A DNA stretch of 64,000 nucleotides, taken from positions 8,537 to 72,536 of the forward strand of contig DBCN01000140.1 in the NCBI GenBank assembly GCA_002293065.1. Reading direction: 5' to 3'. Made by a program: the position numbers and the translations under genes. Under the pieces are notes generated by a model, which saw only the letters and a program-made list of their open reading frames with translations, had not been told where the DNA came from and did no database searches. The stretch is from Opitutia bacterium UBA957 (GTDB lineage: Bacteria > Verrucomicrobiota > Verrucomicrobiia > Opitutales > UBA953). The first letter of the stretch is position 1; each line of letters starts with the position of its first letter. This document shows, piece by piece, positions 25,824-34,723 of this stretch.

Positions 25824-28061
25824 ATGCCCCTCCGCTGCTTATGGCTGCTGTTCCCATGGGTTCTCTGTGCCCAAGTCCCCACGACCAAGGTTTGGCAGAA
25901 GCAGTACGAGACTTGGACCAGCGCGATCAGCAACACCCGTTTGGAGAACGTGCAGTGGTCTCCTTCCGGTGAGCGGCTGGCCTACAGTTGGCGCACCCCC
26001 GAGGGGCGGACGGAGTTCAGGGTCGTCGAGTGCGCGACGGGTAAGGTCACTTCGGCTTTTGATCCTGCAGCCTTAGCGGAGGCGCTGCGCAAGGAAATCA
26101 AACCCCAGGCCGAGGTCCGCAACCTCGGGGTTTCGCGTGTCCTGCCCCAGGATGACGGCAAGCTCTGGATCGAGGGCAACGGCTTCGTCTGCACCTGGTC
26201 GCCCGATGGTTCGATCCAGAAGCAGGACGCAAGCAAGGCAGCTGACCTCAAGACGGCACCCGCCGCCGGCCGCATCCGCAGCACCGGCTCACCCCGGATG
26301 CTGAGTTCCACCCGTTACGGCAGCAAATCTCCCGACGGCCTTTGGCGCGTCACCGTCGAGGGTGCGGAAGTGACGGCGACCGCGACTTCCGGCGAAAAAC
26401 GCGTGTTCGCCGCCAGCGGCGGCAAGGGCAACGCGGCCCTCCCCGCAGGCTTTGTCTGGAGTGGCCAGCCCGCCTGGTCTCCCGACGGCAAGCAGTTCGC
26501 GCTTTGGGCGACCCGCGCGGTGCCGGTGCGCAAATACCTCGTCAAGGATTCGGTCAAGCAGACCGAAAAGGAAATCGATTATGATAAGCCGGGCGATGAT
26601 AAGACGCAGCAATTGGCCTGCGTCTTCAGCCTGGCGGGCGGTTTTCGCTATCCGGGGCTGGACGTGCTGCCCCTGACCATGAACACCGATCGTCTGGATT
26701 GGACGGCCGACTCCCAGCGCCTGCGTTCGGCTTACACCCTCCGGGGATTCACGGGGCATGGCATCATCGAATTCGACGTCGGGACGAAGCAGTGGCGGAA
26801 GCTCCTCACCGAGGAAGATCCGAAGTTCGTCTTCACCTACGGCAGCTTCTATCGCTACGACCTGCCGGATGATACCACCCTATGGGTGTCGGAACGTTCC
26901 GGTTGGACGCATCTGTATCGGGTGGATTTGCGCACCGGTGCCACGCTCAACGCCGTGACGTCGGGTGCATGGGTGATGAAGTCGGTCCTGCATGTCGACG
27001 AAGCCGCGCGGCAGGTGACCTTCGTCGGCCTCGGCCGCAATCCGGGCGAAGATCCGTACTACCGTCAGGTCTACCGCGTGAACTTCGATGGCACCGGCCT
27101 GGTCGCGCTGACGAGCGGCGATGGCACGCACGACGTCGTGTTCGGCCCCGGCCGCAAGTACCTCATCGATTCCTTTTCGCGGGTGGACCTGCCGCCGCGG
27201 TTTCTGCTGCGGCGCGCCAGCGATGGGCGCGAAGTGGCCAAGCTCGGCGAAGCCGATGATGCCAAGCTGCGGTCCGCGGGTTGGGAGCCCCCCCGCCGCT
27301 TCGTCGCCAAAGACCGCGCCGGCAAGTTCGACATCCATGGCGTCATCGTCCGGCCCTTCCCCTTTGATCCGCAGAAGAAATACCCCGTCATCGAGTACAT
27401 CTACGCCGGCCCCCAAGACTCCTTCGTGCCCAAGTCCTTCGCGGTCTGGAACGCTTCCTTCCGCGAACCCTCTTCGCAGGATTTCTATGTGGTCAAGATG
27501 GACGGGCGCGGCACGTGGAATCGCGGCAAGGAGTTCCATCAGGAGTGTTGGCGCAACCTCGGCGACGCGGGTTTGCCCGATCGCGTCGCATGGCTGAAGG
27601 CGGCGGGTCGCGTCGAGCCGCAGATGGACCTGACCCGCGTGGGCATCTTCGGTGGCTCCGCGGGTGGTCAGAACGCCGTGCACGCCTTGCTCCGGCATGG
27701 CGATTTTTACAAGGCGGCGGCCGCGGATTGCGGCTGTCATGACAACCGCGTCGATAAGTTGTGGTGGAACGAGCAATGGATGGGTTACCCCGTGGGCCCT
27801 TGGTACGCCGCCAATGCGTGCCTCACGGAAGCCCATAAACTGCAGGGCAAGCTCTTCCTCACGGTCGGGGAGTCCGACACCAACGTGGACGTCAAGTGCA
27901 CCTATGACCTGCGCGACGCCTTGCTCGCCGCCGGCAAGAAGGACCTCCTGGAATTCACCGTCATCCTTGGCGGCGGCCATGGCGCCTGCGAGCGTGAAGA
28001 CATGCGGGTCAAACGCGTGGACTTCTTTCGCCGCGCCTTGGGTGGTCCGCTCCCCCGCTAA
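25824..28061 (+). CDS. prolyl oligopeptidase family (S9) peptidase, DPP IV-like
   Basis: The 745-residue exported serine peptidase has a signal peptide (MPLRCLWLLFPWVLCAQ) and an N-terminal beta-propeller (about 25-480, with WSPDG-type blades). An alpha/beta hydrolase domain follows with the triad S612 (GGSAGG), D685 (GESDTNVD) and H719 (GGGHGA). Relatives remove N-terminal dipeptides ending in proline or alanine. I chose the ATG at 25824 because the signal peptide starts there; an in-frame GTG lies at 25809. It probably works in peptide scavenging in the periplasm. A small membrane protein follows after three bases. Confidence 0.93.
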   Translation: MPLRCLWLLFPWVLCAQVPTTKVWQKQYETWTSAISNTRLENVQWSPSGERLAYSWRTPEGRTEFRVVECATGKVTSAFDPAALAEALRKEIKPQAEVRNLGVSRVLPQDDGKLWIEGNGFVCTWSPDGSIQKQDASKAADLKTAPAAGRIRSTGSPRMLSSTRYGSKSPDGLWRVTVEGAEVTATATSGEKRVFAASGGKGNAALPAGFVWSGQPAWSPDGKQFALWATRAVPVRKYLVKDSVKQTEKEIDYDKPGDDKTQQLACVFSLAGGFRYPGLDVLPLTMNTDRLDWTADSQRLRSAYTLRGFTGHGIIEFDVGTKQWRKLLTEEDPKFVFTYGSFYRYDLPDDTTLWVSERSGWTHLYRVDLRTGATLNAVTSGAWVMKSVLHVDEAARQVTFVGLGRNPGEDPYYRQVYRVNFDGTGLVALTSGDGTHDVVFGPGRKYLIDSFSRVDLPPRFLLRRASDGREVAKLGEADDAKLRSAGWEPPRRFVAKDRAGKFDIHGVIVRPFPFDPQKKYPVIEYIYAGPQDSFVPKSFAVWNASFREPSSQDFYVVKMDGRGTWNRGKEFHQECWRNLGDAGLPDRVAWLKAAGRVEPQMDLTRVGIFGGSAGGQNAVHALLRHGDFYKAAAADCGCHDNRVDKLWWNEQWMGYPVGPWYAANACLTEAHKLQGKLFLTVGESDTNVDVKCTYDLRDALLAAGKKDLLEFTVILGGGHGACEREDMRVKRVDFFRRALGGPLPR

Positions 28062-28064
28062 GCC

Positions 28065-28595
28065 ATGCCCTATCACCCTCCTGGTCTCATCGAGCTGCGC
28101 TTGGCCAACGCCAATCAGCTCTTCAATACGATGGACCCGTCGCCGTTCCATGAACGCGACCTCGATCACGACGCCGAAGAATTCATCGTCAGCTGGGCCC
28201 GGGAGCAAAGCCCGGAGGTGGCGCTGCGCTTGCGCATCGTCCTGAAGCAGCCGGCCGATGACACCGTGGCTCGCATGGTCCAGGAGTCCGTGAAGCACTA
28301 CTTCGAGTACCGGGCGCAGAACAGCCGGCGCGAGGTCAAGGAGCTCATGCGCGAGGGGCGCACCTCGCTCCTGATCGGCTTGGTCTTCTTGGGGTTGATG
28401 TTGGCCATCCGCAGTTGCTTGCCCGAGGCGGGGATGTGGAGCGATTGGTTGCGGGAAGGCTTGATCATCAGCGGCTGGGTCGCCCTCTGGAAACCGATCG
28501 ACATCCATCTCTACCGGTGGTGGCCCATCCGCCGGTTGCGTCGGCTGCAGGACCGCCTGGCGGCCTGTCCCGTCGAGGTCGCCTTCGAGCCCTAA
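28065..28595 (+). CDS. small membrane protein of unknown function
   Basis: This 176-residue protein has a soluble N-terminal domain of about 95 residues, then two membrane helices (about 101-117 and 132-147) and a basic C-terminal stretch. I do not recognise a named family. The N-terminal part is acidic and contains HERDLDHDAEEFIVSWA. It begins three bases after the peptidase stop and is probably cotranscribed with it. No catalytic motif is apparent. Confidence 0.8.
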   Translation: MPYHPPGLIELRLANANQLFNTMDPSPFHERDLDHDAEEFIVSWAREQSPEVALRLRIVLKQPADDTVARMVQESVKHYFEYRAQNSRREVKELMREGRTSLLIGLVFLGLMLAIRSCLPEAGMWSDWLREGLIISGWVALWKPIDIHLYRWWPIRRLRRLQDRLAACPVEVAFEP

Positions 28596-28626
28596 CCCTC
28601 GCCCGCGAATCGGCTTATTCCTGAGG

Positions 28627-28668
28627 AAAATCGTAAAATTACGATTTTTTTACGATGTGGCATTGACA
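28627..28668 (+). promoter_or_regulatory. palindromic operator, extra half-site and consensus -35 box
   Basis: A perfect 10-base inverted repeat lies at 28627-28648: AAAATCGTAA, two-base spacer, TTACGATTTT. A further half-site TTACGAT lies at 28650-28656 and a perfect TTGACA at 28663-28668. No good -10 box is seen at normal spacing, and the gene starts at 28702. The CGT...ACG core fits the loose GntR-type operator pattern, but other regulator families could bind such a site. The operator sits just upstream of the -35 box, which suits an activator or a repressor that blocks polymerase. Confidence 0.6.
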
Positions 28669-28701
28669 GGGGGGTGTCCTGCCTCAATCCAAACCCTTCG
28701 C

Positions 28702-30480
28702 ATGCAGAATTTCGCGAGCCAGTGCCTGGACCAGACCAAGGCCCTCCTCAAACTCAACTTAGGTTCCATCTCCGCCGATGGGTCGGTCACTCCCGTCCCC
28801 GGCGAAGTTTCCCGCGCCGATGAGCCGGGCCACGCCGCCTTGGCCTTTGGCGAGTATTACCGGGCGACCGGTGAGCTCACCTTGGACCGAAACAACATCC
28901 CCGAGATCGTTGCCCGCGCCATCACCGCCCAAGTCCGCCTCTCCCAGGGCTCCGACAACGGGATGGCGTTCGCCTGCCTCGGCTTGCTGGCCTTTGGCCC
29001 GACCCGCGAGCGTAACCCCGTGTGGGAAATCCTGGATGAAGCGACCCGAAACCTGATCGACGAACGTCTCGCGGTCACCGGCGACCACCACGACCACGTC
29101 CAGGCCTTCGACATCGCCAAGGCCGTCTGCCGTTTCTCGTTTGGCCTGACCAAGAAGGACGAAACCGGCGCTTTGGTGGACCGCTTCGTCGACCGCATCA
29201 CCGCGGCCTCCACGGGCGGTTTCCACGATGACGCGTCGCGTCAGTCCAACCCCGACAACTTCGGCGGTGCCTTCGACCTCTATGGCGTGGTCGCCCTGAT
29301 CTTCATCCGCCAGGCACTGCAGCTGCACGCGAACATCCAGCTGCGCGACTCCAAACTGCCCAAGCTTCGGACGCACGCGGAGAAGTACCTGCGCGTCATC
29401 CTCGAGACCGTCCGCGAGGATGGGCTCGGTTGGTGCTTCGGTCGCGGCATCGGCTCCTATGGCCAGATGCACTGCATCACCCTCTTGCTGCAGGCGCTCC
29501 GCGATCGGTGGATCGCCGTGGATAAGGAACCGCTCGCCCGCGACTTGGTGCGTCGCCTCTACGCCAACTTCTTCACGACGTTCTTCGATGCCGAACACGG
29601 CCTGATCGTGATCCGCGACGGCGAACGCGACACCATCCCGGGACACACCACGCGCATGGCGAACTTCGACGCCGCGCGGTACCTCTCCCAGTGGTCGCGT
29701 CTCGCCAAGACCGTCGGCGGCACCATGGACGTGTTCCGCCCCGCCTCCAAGCAGGCCGTCTGTCGCCTCTACTCCTTGGACAAGACCCCGCGCAAGGAAC
29801 AGGGTCTCCTCTCCTATTCCGATCCGGCGTCCGGCCTGCACGTCATCCTGCCCGTGTTGTCGAATGGCGCGCACAAGTTCTCCGACTCGCTCGCGTTTCC
29901 GCACATGCCGGGCGTGATGGATTGGCCCGCCAACCTGTACACTTCCCCGTTCATTCCGGAATACACGATCGCCGACCGCGTCTACACGCCCTCCTTCTAC
30001 GGCAAGAACCTGCAGGTGGCCATGGGGACCAAGGCCGGCACCTATCACTTCCGCTACGAACAGCCCGACCTCATCGACAAGGACGAGAAGCTTTCCGCCG
30101 GGGTCGCCAGCCTGAAGGTGGACTGGGAACTGAACGGTGGCCGCATCGTCGGCCGCTTCACGCTCATCCCCAAGGCCGCGGTGACGCTCGAGAACTTCCG
30201 CTTGGTGCTCCCGATTGCCGCCACGCATTCGCGCATGACCCCAGGCAACGCCCAGATCCTCGGCCCGGAGTCGCATCGCTGCGAAGTCCTCAAGGATGAC
30301 TTCCACGGGGAATGGCTGGAGACCAAGGTGGTCAGCGAAGACCCCAAGCATCGCACCTGCTGGGGCAAGATGCACTTCTACCAGATCCTCGAGCGCAATA
30401 AGCCGTTGGCCCTGCGGGTCGGCACGCCTTACACGTTCGAGATCGCCTTCCAGCCGGACATCATCCGCGCCGGCGGTTGA
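28702..30480 (+). CDS. cytoplasmic alpha/alpha-toroid-like protein, function unknown (DUF2264/heparinase-like?)
   Basis: The 592-residue protein has no signal peptide. Residues 1-350 are helix-rich. They include GGFHDDASRQSNPDNFGGAF and then a helical pair followed by DGLGWCFGRGIGSYGQMHC. That layout recalls the (alpha/alpha) toroid of DUF2264 and heparinase-type proteins, where a comparable GRS-Y segment occurs. Residues 370-592 look beta-rich, like the sandwich domain of such enzymes. This resemblance is by pattern only. The ATG at 28702 was taken because upstream sequence is non-coding in character. A strong palindrome precedes it and a strong terminator follows, so it is a single-gene, regulated unit, plausibly in sugar or uronate metabolism. 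Confidence 0.78.
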   Translation: MQNFASQCLDQTKALLKLNLGSISADGSVTPVPGEVSRADEPGHAALAFGEYYRATGELTLDRNNIPEIVARAITAQVRLSQGSDNGMAFACLGLLAFGPTRERNPVWEILDEATRNLIDERLAVTGDHHDHVQAFDIAKAVCRFSFGLTKKDETGALVDRFVDRITAASTGGFHDDASRQSNPDNFGGAFDLYGVVALIFIRQALQLHANIQLRDSKLPKLRTHAEKYLRVILETVREDGLGWCFGRGIGSYGQMHCITLLLQALRDRWIAVDKEPLARDLVRRLYANFFTTFFDAEHGLIVIRDGERDTIPGHTTRMANFDAARYLSQWSRLAKTVGGTMDVFRPASKQAVCRLYSLDKTPRKEQGLLSYSDPASGLHVILPVLSNGAHKFSDSLAFPHMPGVMDWPANLYTSPFIPEYTIADRVYTPSFYGKNLQVAMGTKAGTYHFRYEQPDLIDKDEKLSAGVASLKVDWELNGGRIVGRFTLIPKAAVTLENFRLVLPIAATHSRMTPGNAQILGPESHRCEVLKDDFHGEWLETKVVSEDPKHRTCWGKMHFYQILERNKPLALRVGTPYTFEIAFQPDIIRAGG

Positions 30481-30501
30481 CGCCGGGAACCGTCAATGAC
30501 C

Positions 30502-30530
30502 AAGGCTTCGGGCTGCCCGAGGCCTTTTTT
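30502..30530 (+). terminator. intrinsic terminator after the 592-residue protein gene
   Basis: An 11-base-pair stem (AAGGCTTCGGG with CCCGAGGCCTT, one G-U pair) closes a CTG loop and runs directly into TTTTTT. It begins 22 bases after the stop codon and separates this gene from metG, which is on the same strand. Confidence 0.92.
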
Positions 30531-30598
30531 GTGCCCATTACCGGCCCCTTCTGGGTTGTCCTCAGGCGGGGCGGTTCCCTAGACTGACAGCCTCAGCA

Positions 30599-32140
30599 AT
30601 GTCGCGTCCGTTCTACATCACTACCGCCATCGATTATGCGAATGGCGCCCCCCACCTCGGTCATGCCTATGAAAAGGTCCTCGCGGACGTCTTGGCGCGT
30701 CACCACCGCATGCTGGGTGACGATGTCTACTTCCTGACCGGCCTCGATGAACATGGCCAGAAGGTCCAACAGACCGCCCAGAAGCGCCAGGTCGAGCCCC
30801 AGGCCTTGGTCGACGAAGTGGCCGTTGTTTTCCAGGCGATGCTCGGCCTGCTGAACATCTCGAACGACGACTATATCCGGACGACCGAACCCCGCCATAA
30901 GGTGGTGGTGCAGGATTTCCTGCAGAGGCTCTTCGACAAGGGCCTGATCTTCAAGGCGACCAAAGCGGGTTGGTACTCCGTGCGGCAGGAGCAGTTCCTG
31001 AGCGACAAGGACCGCGATGCCGAGGGGAATTGGCCGGCGATCTTCGGGGAAGTCACCCAGACGACCGAGGAGAACTACTACTTCAAGCTCTCGCAGTTCC
31101 AGCCTTGGCTCATCGAGCATCTTCAGGAAAACCCCGGCTTCATCAATCCCGCGCATCGCCGCAAGCAGGTCCTCGAGTTCCTGAAGGAGCCGTTGAACGA
31201 CCTGTGCATCTCCCGACCGAAATCTCGGCTGACTTGGGGCATCGAGCTCCCGTTCGATCGTGACTTCGTCACGTATGTCTGGTTCGACGCGCTCACGAAC
31301 TACTACTCCGCCGTGGTCGATAAGGGTCGCTGGCCGGCCGACATGCACGTCATCGGCAAGGACATCCTTTCGCCGCCCCATGCGGTGTATTGGCCCTGCA
31401 TGCTCAAGGCGCTCGATATCGCGCCGCCCAAGCAACTGCTCGTGCACGGCTGGTGGACGCTGAACGGCTCGAAGGCTTCGAAGAGCGACGGCAACGCCAC
31501 CGATAGCCTGAGCTTCGCCCAGAAGTTCGGCACGGATGCTTTCCGCTATTACCTGTGCCGCGAAATGGTCGTCGGCGAGGACGCGGATTTCTCGTCGCCC
31601 AACTTCGCGCAGCGTTACAAGGCCGACCTCGGCCATAACCTCGGCAACCTCGTGAACCGCTTGCTCAACATGGTCGGCCGCAATTACGCCGGCACGGTGC
31701 CGGCCCCGGGCGCCGATGAGGAGCTGGAACAGAACCTGCGGAAACTCTGGACGGAGACCGAGCGAAAGTTCTTCGCGTACTTCGCCGAGGCCCAGATCAG
31801 CCACGCGTTGGAAGCCCTCTGGGTGTTCGTGAGCGCGATGAACGCCTACATCGAGGCCCGCGCCCCCTGGAAGCTCGCCAAGTCGGCCGAGGCCGCCGAT
31901 CGGGCTCGCCTGGATTCTTGCTTGGCCCACGTCGCCGAAGGCCTTCGCTTGACGGCCACCGTCCTCACTCCGGTGATGCCCAAGACCTGCGAGCAGCTGC
32001 TCGTTAACATCGGACTGCCGGTGGCGACCGGTTTTGCTTCCGTGCATGCATGGTCGACGGTCTGCACGGGCGCCAAGGTCGCCGAGAAGTGCATCTTGTT
32101 CCCTCCGCTGGAGGAGCCGGAAGTCCCGGCCAAAGCCTAA
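30599..32140 (+). CDS. metG: methionine--tRNA ligase
   Basis: The 513-residue class I synthetase has the HLGH motif at 19-22 and a KMSKS-type loop in NGSKASKSDGN. The insert lacks the four-cysteine zinc knuckle (WYSVRQEQFLSDKD), which places it in the zinc-free MetRS group. It stops after the anticodon-binding helical domain, without the C-terminal tRNA-binding domain that some family members carry. A weak promoter, TTGTCC-18-TAGACT (30556-30585), stands just before it. menF follows after six bases. Confidence 0.96.
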   Translation: MSRPFYITTAIDYANGAPHLGHAYEKVLADVLARHHRMLGDDVYFLTGLDEHGQKVQQTAQKRQVEPQALVDEVAVVFQAMLGLLNISNDDYIRTTEPRHKVVVQDFLQRLFDKGLIFKATKAGWYSVRQEQFLSDKDRDAEGNWPAIFGEVTQTTEENYYFKLSQFQPWLIEHLQENPGFINPAHRRKQVLEFLKEPLNDLCISRPKSRLTWGIELPFDRDFVTYVWFDALTNYYSAVVDKGRWPADMHVIGKDILSPPHAVYWPCMLKALDIAPPKQLLVHGWWTLNGSKASKSDGNATDSLSFAQKFGTDAFRYYLCREMVVGEDADFSSPNFAQRYKADLGHNLGNLVNRLLNMVGRNYAGTVPAPGADEELEQNLRKLWTETERKFFAYFAEAQISHALEALWVFVSAMNAYIEARAPWKLAKSAEAADRARLDSCLAHVAEGLRLTATVLTPVMPKTCEQLLVNIGLPVATGFASVHAWSTVCTGAKVAEKCILFPPLEEPEVPAKA

Positions 32141-32146
32141 CCACCC

Positions 32147-33487
32147 ATGCCGAGCCTCACCGCAGACGACCTCTTGGTCGCCTTAAGCGCAGCCGAGCAG
32201 GCGCGGCAAGGTGAAGGCTATATCTGTTGCACCTTCAAGGTGCCCGAGCTCGACCCGCTCGCGGTGCTGGAGTCGCTCGATGAACCGGCGCCCCGCGGCT
32301 ATTTCGAGAACCCCTCGCGGCGGCGGGCGCATGCCGCCGCCAGCCCCATCGCGGAATGGCTGGGAGCAGGTCCGCAACGCTTCCATCAGGCGGACCGCTG
32401 GTTGCGGGATCTGTATGCCACCATGACGTGCATCGGGGGTGTCCCGCGCGTGATTGCGACCTTCCCCTTCTACCCCGGTGATCAGGCCGAAGCCCAGAAA
32501 TCCCGGATGTTTCTGCCGGCCTGGCAGGTGGTCACCGAAGATGGCATCACGACCGTGACCTTGGCGGATAAGGCGACCCCGGGTTGCGCCGCCCGGCTGG
32601 CCATCCGCGCCGAACAGTTCCGTCGATTCAACTATCGTCCCTCGTCGGCGGCCGTGCGAGCACCGGTGCCGACCGTCCTGAGTGAGGTCGGCGGCAATTG
32701 GTTCCCGCCGGCCGTCCAGCGAGCCACCGAACTCATCAAGGAAGGCTCCTTCGAGAAGATCGTCCTCACGCGCGCCTTTGATTGGCGTCGGGCCGAACCT
32801 TTCAACGCCTACGCCACGCTCCACCGTCTGCGACGCGCGAACCCCCCTTGCCACGCCTACTTGGTGGACGAGCCCGAAGGGGCTTTGGTTGGGGCTACTC
32901 CCGAGACGCTCCTCTCCCTGTTCGACGGTGAAGTGCGCTCGGAGGCGGTCGCCGGCACCACTCGCCGCGGTGAATCCGCTTCCGAAGACGCCAGCCTCGC
33001 CGAAGCCTTGCTCGCCAGCGACAAGGACCAACGCGAGCACGGCGCGGTCACCGCTTCGATCCTCCGTCGCTTGCGCATGGTCGGGGTACTGGCCGCGACC
33101 TCGCGCGGGGCGGAGTTGCTCCGACTAGGCAATGTCATGCACCTACGCACGCCCATCGTCGGCACGATGCCGGCGGACCGCCGTTTTCTGGAGGTTGCGG
33201 GGGAGCTGCATCCCACCCCCGCGGTGGGCGGCAAGCCGCGCGATCTCGCCCTTCCCTTCATTCCGGGGTTCGAACCGCATAACCGCGGACTCTACACGGG
33301 GGCGGTTGGTTGGGTCGGTGCCGATGGCCTGACCGGGAAGCTCTTCGTCGCGCTCCGTTGCGCCCGTCTGAAAGGTAATGTCGCCCGGGCGTTCGCGGGC
33401 GCGGGTATCGTGGAGGGGTCGGACCCCGCCTCGGAATCGGCCGAGACCGAGATGAAGCTTCGGACCATCTTGGAGGCGTTGACCTAG
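32147..33487 (+). CDS. menF: isochorismate synthase
   Basis: The 446-residue chorismate-binding enzyme has EKIVLTRAF (with the catalytic-base lysine), GATPETLL, AVAGTTRRGES, DKDQREHGAVT and the metal-site block LHPTPAVGGKPRDLAL. The TPAVGG signature is typical of isochorismate synthases rather than anthranilate or aminodeoxychorismate synthases. It would start classical menaquinone biosynthesis, although siderophore-type use cannot be excluded. No other men gene is in the window. It begins six bases after metG and ends one base before dtd. Confidence 0.9.
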   Translation: MPSLTADDLLVALSAAEQARQGEGYICCTFKVPELDPLAVLESLDEPAPRGYFENPSRRRAHAAASPIAEWLGAGPQRFHQADRWLRDLYATMTCIGGVPRVIATFPFYPGDQAEAQKSRMFLPAWQVVTEDGITTVTLADKATPGCAARLAIRAEQFRRFNYRPSSAAVRAPVPTVLSEVGGNWFPPAVQRATELIKEGSFEKIVLTRAFDWRRAEPFNAYATLHRLRRANPPCHAYLVDEPEGALVGATPETLLSLFDGEVRSEAVAGTTRRGESASEDASLAEALLASDKDQREHGAVTASILRRLRMVGVLAATSRGAELLRLGNVMHLRTPIVGTMPADRRFLEVAGELHPTPAVGGKPRDLALPFIPGFEPHNRGLYTGAVGWVGADGLTGKLFVALRCARLKGNVARAFAGAGIVEGSDPASESAETEMKLRTILEALT

Positions 33488-33488
33488 C

Positions 33489-33926
33489 ATGGTCGTGGTG
33501 GTGCAGCGCGTCCTGAGCGCCTCGGTCGCGGTCGCGGGCGCCACGGTCGCCCACATCGGACGGGGTTACCTCTTGCTCGTGGGCGTAGGTAAGGAGGACA
33601 CCCCCGACGACGCGCGCAGGCTCGTCGCTGAAGTGACCAAGGTCCGGCTGATGGAGGACGCCGAAGGGAAGATGGGTTTGTCGATCAAGGATGCCGCCGG
33701 CGCCGTCTTGGCCGTCAGCCAATTCACTTTGTTGGCGGATTTCTCCAAAGGCAATCGCCCCTCGTTCAACAAGGCGGCGAAGCCGGATGTCGCCAAGCCC
33801 CTCTTCGATCTCTTCGTCCAGGGACTGGGCGCGGAGCTCGGTCAAGCCGTGCCCACCGGGGTCTTCGGGGCGGACATGCAGGTTTCGCTCGTCAACGATG
33901 GGCCGGTCACGGTCGTGCTTTACTAA
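33489..33926 (+). CDS. dtd: D-aminoacyl-tRNA deacylase
   Basis: The 145-residue protein has both DTD signatures: [17 protein letters not shown] and the C-terminal [10 protein letters not shown], whose Gly-Pro forms the chirality gate. It removes D-amino acids, and glycine, from mischarged tRNA. The length matches the family exactly. The ATG is one base after the menF stop. Its link with metG and menF is probably only operon convenience. Confidence 0.96.
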   Translation: MVVVVQRVLSASVAVAGATVAHIGRGYLLLVGVGKEDTPDDARRLVAEVTKVRLMEDAEGKMGLSIKDAAGAVLAVSQFTLLADFSKGNRPSFNKAAKPDVAKPLFDLFVQGLGAELGQAVPTGVFGADMQVSLVNDGPVTVVLY

Positions 33927-33958
33927 AGCCGTCGATTCCCTACCCCTCTAATCCCCTC

Positions 33959-34717
33959 ATGCTTTCCGTCCGCATCATCCCCTGCCTCGATGTCCATGGC
34001 GGCCGCGTGGTCAAGGGCGTCAAGTTCGAGGAACTCCGCGATGCCGGCGACCCCGTCGCGGTGGCCGCGGCCTACGAAAAGCAGGGAGCGGATGAACTCG
34101 TTTTCTTGGACATCACCGCATCGAGCGATGAGCGGAAGACGATGGTCGACGTCGTCGAGCGTACGGCCGATCAAGTCTTCATGCCCTTGACCGTCGGCGG
34201 TGGTCTCCGTTCGGTTGAGGATATTCGGACGATGCTCAACGCGGGGGCGGATAAGGTTTCGCTGAACACTTCGGCGGTGAAGGATCCCAACCTCGTGTTG
34301 GCGGCCGCCCGTAAATTCGGCAGCCAATGCATCGTCGTCGCCATCGACGCCAAGCAGGTCGCGCCCGGCAAGTGGGAGGTTTTCACGCATGGCGGCCGTA
34401 ACGCCACGGGCCTGGACGCCATCGCTTGGGCTCGCCAAGTGCATGGCCTCGGCGCGGGCGAAATCCTCCTGACCAGCATGGACCGCGACGGTACGGCCGC
34501 CGGTTACGATGTCCCGCTGAACCGCGCGGTTTCGGATGCCGTGGAGGTGCCCGTCATCGCCTCGGGCGGCGCCGGCAATCTCGACCACTTGGCGCAGGTC
34601 CTCAAGGATGGCCGCGCCAGCGCGGTCTTGGCGGCCAGCATCTTCCACTTTGGCACCTTTACCGTGAAACAGGCCAAGGAATACCTGCGGGCGGCCGGCT
34701 TGCCGGTGCGGCTCTAA
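33959..34717 (+). CDS. hisF: imidazole glycerol phosphate synthase cyclase subunit
   Basis: The 252-residue TIM barrel has the two catalytic aspartates D11 ([15 protein letters not shown]) and D130 (VVAIDAKQ), and phosphate loops at VGGGLRS and ASGGAGN. With HisH it makes imidazole glycerol phosphate and the purine intermediate AICAR. No hisH is adjacent; hisC is about 6 kb away on the other strand. It follows dtd by 32 bases and ends six bases from the convergent CNNM gene. Confidence 0.97.
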   Translation: MLSVRIIPCLDVHGGRVVKGVKFEELRDAGDPVAVAAAYEKQGADELVFLDITASSDERKTMVDVVERTADQVFMPLTVGGGLRSVEDIRTMLNAGADKVSLNTSAVKDPNLVLAAARKFGSQCIVVAIDAKQVAPGKWEVFTHGGRNATGLDAIAWARQVHGLGAGEILLTSMDRDGTAAGYDVPLNRAVSDAVEVPVIASGGAGNLDHLAQVLKDGRASAVLAASIFHFGTFTVKQAKEYLRAAGLPVRL

Positions 34718-34723
34718 GCGATC

